Shown here piece after piece: positions 59,117-64,000 of a stretch of DNA of 64,000 nucleotides. The position numbers and the translations under genes were made by a program. The notes under the pieces are model-generated. The model did no database searches. It worked only from the letters and a program-made list of their open reading frames with translations, and was not told the DNA's origin. Within the stretch, counting starts at the first letter, position 1; each line of letters opens with the position of its first letter. Origin of the DNA: Skermanella stibiiresistens SB22 (lineage in GTDB: Bacteria; Pseudomonadota; Alphaproteobacteria; Azospirillales; Azospirillaceae); contig NZ_AVFL01000023.1 in assembly GCF_000576635.1 (NCBI RefSeq), forward strand, positions 62,001 through 126,000, in the 5' to 3' direction.

Positions 59117-60067
59117 ATGACCGCATCCATCGCACCTTCGATCCTGGAGACCGACGCTCCGCTGCGGGAGCTGCTGCCCCTGCTCGCCCAGCATGACGGC
59201 GGCGTGGCGCGCGCGGAGGTCGGCGCGGTGGCGATCGTCTCGGCGCCGCTGGCGCAACGGCTTCGCGAGGTGCCGGTGCTGAAACATTGCCTGGTGGCGG
59301 TGCTCGACGGCGAGAAGCACATTCAGTGGGAAGGCGAAGGCGGAAAAGGAACGTCGGTGGTGCCGTCCGGCTGGTTCGTGGCGCTGCGGGCCGGCGAGCG
59401 GCCCAATATCGCCAACCTGCCCGACCCTGCTGGGCGAGCTTACCGCGCCTTCGCCATGGTGTTCGACCGGGAGACGCTGACGGTCCCGCACCCGGTCGCG
59501 GGGCGGAAAGCCGGGGCTGGTCACGTCGTGCTGGAGCCCGGCGCGGACCTGACGCAATCCTTCATCCACGCCGTCGGCGGGCTGCTCTCGCCCCGCCTGT
59601 CGGTGGAGGTCGCCCGCCACCGGATGGCCGAGGTGGTGCTGGCGCTGGCCGAGCGGGGCGTCGGGTGGTCGGCGGCGGATGCCGAGGGGCCGATCCAGAA
59701 GATCCGCCTGATGATCGCGGCGCGTCCGGAACTGCCGTGGACCGCCGCCGACGCCGCCCGGCTGCTGGAGGTCTCCGAGGCGACTTTGCGGCGCCGGCTG
59801 GCGGCGGAGGGTACCTGCTTCCGCGAGATCCTGGCTGAGCGCAGGCTGTCCCATGGGCTGGCGCTGCTCCAGACCTCGCGCGCCGGAATCGTCGAGGTGG
59901 CGCACGCCTGCGGCTATGATTCGCCGTCGCGGTTCTCCAGCCGGTTCCGCGAGCGGTTTGGCATGCCGCCATCCGAGGTGAGGGGCGGCTGGAATAGCGG
60001 CGCCGTGAGCGAAGCGGGACGGGAATTGAGCGGTAGCGGCGCGCGGAGCGGGCGGGGACCCGGCTAG
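59117..60067 (+). CDS. AraC family transcriptional regulator
   Basis: A 316-residue protein with an effector domain (~1-190) and C-terminal double HTH (~195-290): AARLLEVSEATLRRRLAAEG, then CGYDSPSRFSSRFRERFGMP, the second being the AraC signature. The last ~25 residues are Ser/Gly/Arg-rich. ATG 59117. It sits 36 bases before the YbhB-like gene on the same strand and 40 bases after the MocR gene, so it may be expressed with either. Ligand unknown. Confidence 0.9.
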   Translation: MTASIAPSILETDAPLRELLPLLAQHDGGVARAEVGAVAIVSAPLAQRLREVPVLKHCLVAVLDGEKHIQWEGEGGKGTSVVPSGWFVALRAGERPNIANLPDPAGRAYRAFAMVFDRETLTVPHPVAGRKAGAGHVVLEPGADLTQSFIHAVGGLLSPRLSVEVARHRMAEVVLALAERGVGWSAADAEGPIQKIRLMIAARPELPWTAADAARLLEVSEATLRRRLAAEGTCFREILAERRLSHGLALLQTSRAGIVEVAHACGYDSPSRFSSRFRERFGMPPSEVRGGWNSGAVSEAGRELSGSGARSGRGPG

Positions 60068-60103
60068 CGTTCTCCCGGAAATTCTGACTTGGGAGAATCG
60101 CAG

Positions 60104-60673
60104 ATGAAAGCCGCATCGTCGCCGCTGGTCTTGGCCGGCGCCCTCACATACGCCTTGCTGGCGGGTCCCGCCCTCGCCGCGGACGAGTTCCGCCTGTCCA
60201 GCCCCGATGTCGCGGAGGGCAAGACGCTCGCCGCGGCCCAGGTGCTGAACGGGTTCGGCTGCACCGGGGGCAACGTCTCGCCGGCCTTGTCCTGGACGGG
60301 AGCGCCCGCCGACACCAAGAGCTTCGCCGTCACGCTCTATGACCCCGACGCGCCCACGGGTAGCGGCTGGTGGCACTGGATCGTCTTCAACCTTCCGGCG
60401 TCGGTCACATCGCTTCCCGCGGGTGCCGGCGACCTCGCCAAGCGCATCCTGCCGGCCGGAGCCGTCCCCGGCCGCACCGATTTCGGCGGCTCGGACTTCG
60501 GCGGAGCCTGTCCGCCCGCTGGCGACAAGCCGCATCGCTACATCTTCTCGGTCCACGCCCTGAATGTCGACAGCCTGCCGCTCGACAGTCAGGCGTCAGG
60601 CGCCATGGTCGGCTTCTTCGTCAACGCCAACACGATCGCCAAGGCGACGGTGACGGCTGTCTACGGGCGGTGA
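60104..60673 (+). CDS. YbhB/YbcL family (PEBP, Raf kinase inhibitor-like) protein, exported
   Basis: A 189-residue phosphatidylethanolamine-binding-protein fold member with a signal peptide (MKAASSPLVLAGALTYALLA, cleaved after ALA ~26), so periplasmic. Conserved pocket: NVSPALSWTGAPADTKSFAV (~58-77), DPDAPTGSGWWHWIVFNLPA (~82-101) and GGACPPAGDKPHRYIFSVHA (~138-157), with Asp, His and Pro of the anion site. Bacterial function is unclear. ATG 60104 has GGGAGAA upstream; a TTG at 60089 is possible but less good. Ends 18 bases before a REP doublet. Confidence 0.9.
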   Translation: MKAASSPLVLAGALTYALLAGPALAADEFRLSSPDVAEGKTLAAAQVLNGFGCTGGNVSPALSWTGAPADTKSFAVTLYDPDAPTGSGWWHWIVFNLPASVTSLPAGAGDLAKRILPAGAVPGRTDFGGSDFGGACPPAGDKPHRYIFSVHALNVDSLPLDSQASGAMVGFFVNANTIAKATVTAVYGR

Positions 60674-60691
60674 CAGTAAGTCGTACTAATT

Positions 60692-60772
60692 CGTAGGTCG
60701 GGTAGAGCGCAGCGGCACCCGACATCAACTCGCCTGCTTTGTCGGGTGCCGCTGCGCTCTACCCGACCTACG
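60692..60772. repeat. REP doublet (REPIN-like palindrome), copy 4
   Basis: Perfect 31-base inverted arms with GTAG heads and inner stem GTCGGGT...ACCCGAC (G/C variant, C at arm position 18), 19 bases between arms. Relative to copy 3, both changed stem positions (10 and 26) swap together and are matched in the opposite arm. It lies between convergent genes. Confidence 0.92.
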
Positions 60773-60854
60773 GCCTGATATAATTACCGTATTGGCTTTC
60801 TTTTCGTGTCGCGGTCAATCAGGTCAAGAAATTTCCCGATTGCTTCACGCCCCC

Positions 60855-61409
60855 TCAACCCTCCACCCTGCTGATCAAGCCGTGCTGGCGGGCGAAGGCG
60901 AAGATGCCGCCGGCGTCGAGGATGCCTTGGACCTCGCCGAGCGAGCGTAGCGCGTGGCGGGTGCTGCGGGTGGCGTTCTCGACTTCCAGGGCGTCCAGGT
61001 CGATGATCAGGCGGTCGCCGGTCCGGGTCACCTTGTTCAGCGAGTCGTCCGTCTCGATCGGGCTGAAGCGGGCGCCGGCCACGACGTTGCGGTAGAAGAT
61101 GCGGGCGTAGCTGTTGGCGATGACGGCTTGGACGCCGGCGATCTCCAGGCAGGCCGGGGCGTGCTCGCGGCTCGATCCGCTGCCGAAGTTGTCGCCCGCC
61201 ACGATGATGGCGTAGGGGCTCCGCCAGCCCTCCGGCACGAAGGGGCCGTCGCATTGGTGGTCGGGCACTCCCGACAGGGCGAAGCGGCCGTATTGCTTGC
61301 GCTCCTCCTCGTCGGCCAGGGAGTAGACGAGATGTTCGGCGGGAATGATCTGGTCTGTGTCGATGTCGTCACCGAGCACATAGGCCAGCCCTTCGATGCG
61401 GGTCTTCAT
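60855..61409 (-). CDS. 3-isopropylmalate dehydratase small-subunit family protein, LeuD-A
   Basis: Swivel domain of an aconitase-family heterodimer, 184 residues. LGDDIDTDQIIPAEHLVYSL (~12-31) is the substrate-loop region, and GDNFGSGSSREHAP (~72-85) has the catalytic Ser and substrate Arg, with Ser in place of the frequent Cys. NSYARIFYRN (~99-108) is also typical. ATG 61409 overlaps the stop of LeuD-B (ATGA). It is the last gene of the four-gene run. Substrate may be isopropylmalate, homoaconitate or a dimethylmalate-like acid; sequence alone does not decide. Confidence 0.87.
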   Translation of the reverse strand: MKTRIEGLAYVLGDDIDTDQIIPAEHLVYSLADEEERKQYGRFALSGVPDHQCDGPFVPEGWRSPYAIIVAGDNFGSGSSREHAPACLEIAGVQAVIANSYARIFYRNVVAGARFSPIETDDSLNKVTRTGDRLIIDLDALEVENATRSTRHALRSLGEVQGILDAGGIFAFARQHGLISRVEG

Positions 61410-61930
61410 GCCGACTGTTCCGCGCGCAGATAATTGATCAGGCCGCCGGCCTCCAGGATCTTGCCCGGCAGGCCGGTGATCGGCTCGAACTTCCAGGTTC
61501 GGCCGTTGTCCAGGTCGTTCAGCACGCCGGCGGCGAGGACGATCGACAGGCGGTGGCCATCGGGGATGTCCTCGGCTTCCGGCAGCACGATCACCGGCAG
61601 CGCGTTGTTGATCGCGTTGCGGGCGAAGATGCGGGCGTAGCCGAGCGCCACGATGGCGCCGACACCCAGCGTCTTCAGCACGACCGGCGCCTGCTCGCGG
61701 CTGGAGCCGCAGCCGAAGTTGCGGCCGGCCACGACGATGTCGCCCGGCTGGCACTGGGCCGCGAAATCCGTCCGCTGGGTTTCCAGGCAGTGGGTCGCCA
61801 TCTGGGTCAGCGATCCCAGCACCAGGTACTGGGACGGGATGATCTGGTCGGTGTCGATGTCGTGGCCGAGCTTCCAGCTCCGGCCACTGATCGGGGTGGA
61901 TTCGGATGGGACTGCGGGGGTCGCGGTCAT
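61406..61930 (-). CDS. 3-isopropylmalate dehydratase small-subunit family protein, LeuD-B
   Basis: Second small subunit, 174 residues: LGHDIDTDQIIPSQYLVLGS (~21-40), GRNFGCGSSREQAP (~70-83) and YARIFARNAINNALPVIVLP (~99-118). It differs clearly from LeuD-A, so it is not a recent duplicate. ATG 61930 overlaps the stop of LeuC-B (ATGA) and its own stop overlaps the start of LeuD-A, so three consecutive genes are coupled. Its direct partner is probably LeuC-B. Confidence 0.88.
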   Translation of the reverse strand: MTATPAVPSESTPISGRSWKLGHDIDTDQIIPSQYLVLGSLTQMATHCLETQRTDFAAQCQPGDIVVAGRNFGCGSSREQAPVVLKTLGVGAIVALGYARIFARNAINNALPVIVLPEAEDIPDGHRLSIVLAAGVLNDLDNGRTWKFEPITGLPGKILEAGGLINYLRAEQSA

Positions 61931-63195
61931 CAGAGGTATTCCCTGGGGTCGGTGATCTTGCCGGCGATGGCGGAGGCGGCGACGGTGGCGGGGCTCGACA
62001 GGTAGATGTTGCTCTCGGCGCTGCCGGCGCGGCCCTTGAAGTTGCGGTTGCCGCTGGAGATCATGGTCTGGCCGGCGGACAGCACGCCCTGGCAGGCGCC
62101 CCAGCAAGCCGAGCAGCCGGGATGGTTGACGATGGCGCCGGCGCTCATGAAGGTCTCGAGCAAGCCTTCGCGCATGCCCTGGAGATAGACCGAGCGGGAC
62201 GCCGGGGTCACCATGAAGCGGACGCCGGGGGCGACCTTGTGGCCAGCGAGGATGCCGGCGGCCTCGCGGAGGTCCTCGATCCGTCCATTGGTGCAGGCGC
62301 CGAGGAAAGCTTGGTCGATCGCGACGCCGGCCGTCTCGCCGATGTCGACCACGTTGTCGACCGAGTGGGGTCTGGCGACCTGCGGGCTCAGCGAGGCCAG
62401 ATCGATGTGGTAGGTCTGTTCGTAGACCGCGTCCGGATCGGAGAACAGGGTGGGATCGGGCTCCGGCGCGCTACCGCGGATCGCGCGGATGTAGGCATAG
62501 GTGGCGGCGTCGGGTGCTATCATGCTGGACTTGGCGCCGGTCTCGGTCGTCATGTTGCACAGCGTGAAGCGCTGCGGCACGGCGATGCCGTCCAGCCCCG
62601 GCCCGGTGAACTCGACCGCCTTGTAGGTCAGCCCGCTGATCGAGGTTTGCTTGATCAGGTTGAGGATGATGTCCTTGCTGTAGACGCCCGCCGGCAGCGT
62701 GCCGGTCAGCTCGACCTTGACCGAGTGGGGCACCTGGAGCCACGTCTCCCCCCGGACCATGACTGCGACCACGTCGGTCGAGCCCATGCCGCACGAGACC
62801 GCGCCGATCACGCCATAGGAGTTGGTGTGGCTGTCGGCGCCGACCACCAGCATGCCCGGCTCGACGTGCTTCTCCATCATCACCTGATGGCAGATCCCCT
62901 CGGTCTCGTAGAAATGGGTCAGCCCAAGCCGCTCGGCGAACTTGCGCGAAAGCTGGTGGACCTCGGCTGTCTGGGGCGAATCGGCGGGGACTTGGTGGTC
63001 CATGATCAGGATCACGCGGTCCTTGTCGAACACCTTGGTCGCCTTGACCTTGTTGTCGAAGATGTCGATGTTCAGGCGCATGGTCGCGTCGTTGGCCATG
63101 CAGAGATCGACCTTGGCCGACACGATCTGGCCGGGTTTGACCATGTCCAAGCCGGCGTGCCGCGCGATGATCTTCTCGGTAAGCGTCATGCTCAT
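61930..63195 (-). CDS. 3-isopropylmalate dehydratase large-subunit family protein, LeuC-B
   Basis: Fe-S hydratase large subunit, 421 residues, the short LeuC/homoaconitase type. Features: DHQVPADSPQTAEVHQL (~66-82), VVGADSHTNSYGVIGAVSCG (~117-136), cluster cysteines in FLGACTNGR (~297-305) and HPGCSACWGACQG (~358-370), and SSGNRNFKGRAGS near the C-terminus. ATG 63195 has GGGAG upstream; an ATG two codons later is possible. It lies 20 bases after LeuC-A. Confidence 0.9.
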   Translation of the reverse strand: MSMTLTEKIIARHAGLDMVKPGQIVSAKVDLCMANDATMRLNIDIFDNKVKATKVFDKDRVILIMDHQVPADSPQTAEVHQLSRKFAERLGLTHFYETEGICHQVMMEKHVEPGMLVVGADSHTNSYGVIGAVSCGMGSTDVVAVMVRGETWLQVPHSVKVELTGTLPAGVYSKDIILNLIKQTSISGLTYKAVEFTGPGLDGIAVPQRFTLCNMTTETGAKSSMIAPDAATYAYIRAIRGSAPEPDPTLFSDPDAVYEQTYHIDLASLSPQVARPHSVDNVVDIGETAGVAIDQAFLGACTNGRIEDLREAAGILAGHKVAPGVRFMVTPASRSVYLQGMREGLLETFMSAGAIVNHPGCSACWGACQGVLSAGQTMISSGNRNFKGRAGSAESNIYLSSPATVAASAIAGKITDPREYL

Positions 63196-63215
63196 GGGGG
63201 GAAAGCTCCCGACTT

Positions 63216-64000
63216 TCAGTGTTTCAGGAATTCGCGCGGGTCGGTGACGCGGCCGGTCAGCGCGCTGGCGGCGACGGTCAGTGGGCTGGCCAGGAAGACC
63301 TCGGCGCTGCGGGCGCCCATCCGGCCGGGGAAATTGCGGTTGGTGGTGGACAGCACCTTCTGGGTGTCGGTGGCGCGGCCGAAGGTGTCGAGCGGACCGC
63401 CCAGGCAGGCGCCGCACGACGGCGGACCGACCCGGCAGCCGGCCTCGGTGAAGATGTCGAGCAGGGCCACGCCATCGACCGCCGTGGTCTTGAGCGCCCG
63501 TTCGACATCGGTCGTGGCCGGCACCACGAAGGTGTCGATCGCGACGCGCCGTCCCGCCAGGATGCGGGCGGCGGCGGTGAAGTCCTCGATCTTGCCGCCC
63601 GTGCAGGAACCGATGTAGCAGCGGTCCAGGGTGACGTCGCCGAGCGACCGGGCCTCCGCGTAGTTGTCCGGGCTGTGCGGCTTGGCGACGCCGGGAGCGA
63701 GGTCGGCGCTGACATAGGTGCGACGGCTGTGATACGCCGCGTCGGCGTCGGGAGTCAGGAATTCCCGCACCGTCTTGCCGCGCTCCCTCATATAGGCTTC
63801 GGTCTTGGCGTCGGCGGCGACGATGCCGTTCTTGCCGCCCGCCTCGATCACCATGTTGCAGAGGGTCATCCTCTCCTCCATGGAGAGCGAGACGATGCCG
63901 TCTCCACCGAACTCCATCGCGCGGTAGGCGGCACCGTCGCAGCCGATGTCGCCGATGACGCGGAGGATCAGGTCCTTGGCCATCAGATAGGGTGGCAGCG
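63216..64000 (-). CDS. 3-isopropylmalate dehydratase large-subunit family protein, LeuC-A (partial)
   Basis: C-terminal part (about 260 residues) of a second large subunit, running off the window; the upstream portion lies beyond base 64000. Visible are LILRVIGDIGCDGAAYRAME (after an internal Met that is not the start), cluster cysteines in YIGSCTGGK and GPPSCGACLG, and TTNRNFPGRMGAR. Only about half of its residues agree with LeuC-B over this stretch, so the two large subunits are old paralogues. Likely partner is LeuD-A. Confidence 0.88.
   Translation of the reverse strand, partial: LPPYLMAKDLILRVIGDIGCDGAAYRAMEFGGDGIVSLSMEERMTLCNMVIEAGGKNGIVAADAKTEAYMRERGKTVREFLTPDADAAYHSRRTYVSADLAPGVAKPHSPDNYAEARSLGDVTLDRCYIGSCTGGKIEDFTAAARILAGRRVAIDTFVVPATTDVERALKTTAVDGVALLDIFTEAGCRVGPPSCGACLGGPLDTFGRATDTQKVLSTTNRNFPGRMGARSAEVFLASPLTVAASALTGRVTDPREFLKH

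Noticed and set aside
56773-59322. 849-residue minus-strand frame
   Set aside because: Runs antisense through the MocR regulator and then out of frame through HMG-CoA reductase; no domain similarity.
61906-63618. 570-residue plus-strand frame
   Set aside because: Antisense shadow of the LeuC-B and LeuC-A genes.
1-64000. tRNA or rRNA genes
   Set aside because: No cloverleaf-like segment with TTCGA arms or rRNA core sequence was recognised on either strand.

Overview
The window is high-GC DNA (roughly two thirds G+C) with dense operons, ATGA stop/start overlaps and alphaproteobacterial gene families. It most resembles an Azospirillaceae/Rhodospirillales genome (Azospirillum or Skermanella type); this is inferred from gene content, since no rRNA or marker gene is present. 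A RepA-type initiator beside an iteron array at 34.4-35.7 kb shows that the DNA belongs to a secondary replicon (large plasmid or chromid) or contains an integrated one. No ParA/ParB pair, tRNA, CRISPR array or intact transposase was seen.

Layout. 0-8.9 kb: exopolysaccharide/O-antigen locus (two GT4 transferases, a BY-kinase co-polymerase, an RffA-like aminotransferase, a flippase, a GT2). 8.9-9.4 kb: no recognisable gene. 9.4-15.1 kb: an SDR/NTF2-like pair divergent from an HxlR regulator, an outer-membrane transporter-like protein, an SDR remnant, a 2Fe-2S ferredoxin, two small membrane proteins and class II fructose-bisphosphate aldolase. 15.2-16.8 kb: PAS histidine kinase. 17.2-23.8 kb: an acid-catabolism operon (MmgE/PrpD, acyl-CoA dehydrogenase, CoA transferase, GntR regulator, TRAP DctQM without a DctP). 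23.9-26 kb: GGDEF-EAL protein plus BLUF photoreceptor. 26.1-33 kb (minus strand): iolG-iolD-iolE, an SMP-30 lactonase, a Gfo/Idh/MocA oxidoreductase and fbp, followed by a divergent GDP-L-fucose synthase. 34-37.2 kb: replication region. 37.2-42.4 kb: B12-binding radical SAM protein, PHB-depolymerase-like esterase, GlcG-like protein, ArgE and DUF1028. 42.4-46.3 kb: polyamine-type ABC importer. 46.6-54.9 kb: an HpaB/HpaC-like monooxygenase pair with a LysR regulator, a 2-hydroxyacid dehydrogenase with an AroQ-like protein, and a hydroquinone-type module (two ring-cleaving dioxygenases, a MhqD-like hydrolase, LysR). 55-60.7 kb: HMG-CoA reductase with a Liv-type binding protein, divergent from a MocR regulator; then AraC and YbhB. 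60.8-64 kb: two aconitase-family large/small subunit pairs in a nested order, the first running off the window.

Taken together this is a catabolic accessory replicon: small modules, each with uptake, CoA or redox chemistry and a local regulator. Four REP-doublet (REPIN-like) palindromes of one family are scattered at gene ends over 35 kb, and one is a chimera of two sequence variants. Other notable points are helically phased iterons, a 209-base dual-coded overlap in the replication region, an AT-rich first 36 codons in argE, an AroQ-like protein that lacks its catalytic arginine, and the nested LeuC-LeuC-LeuD-LeuD order.
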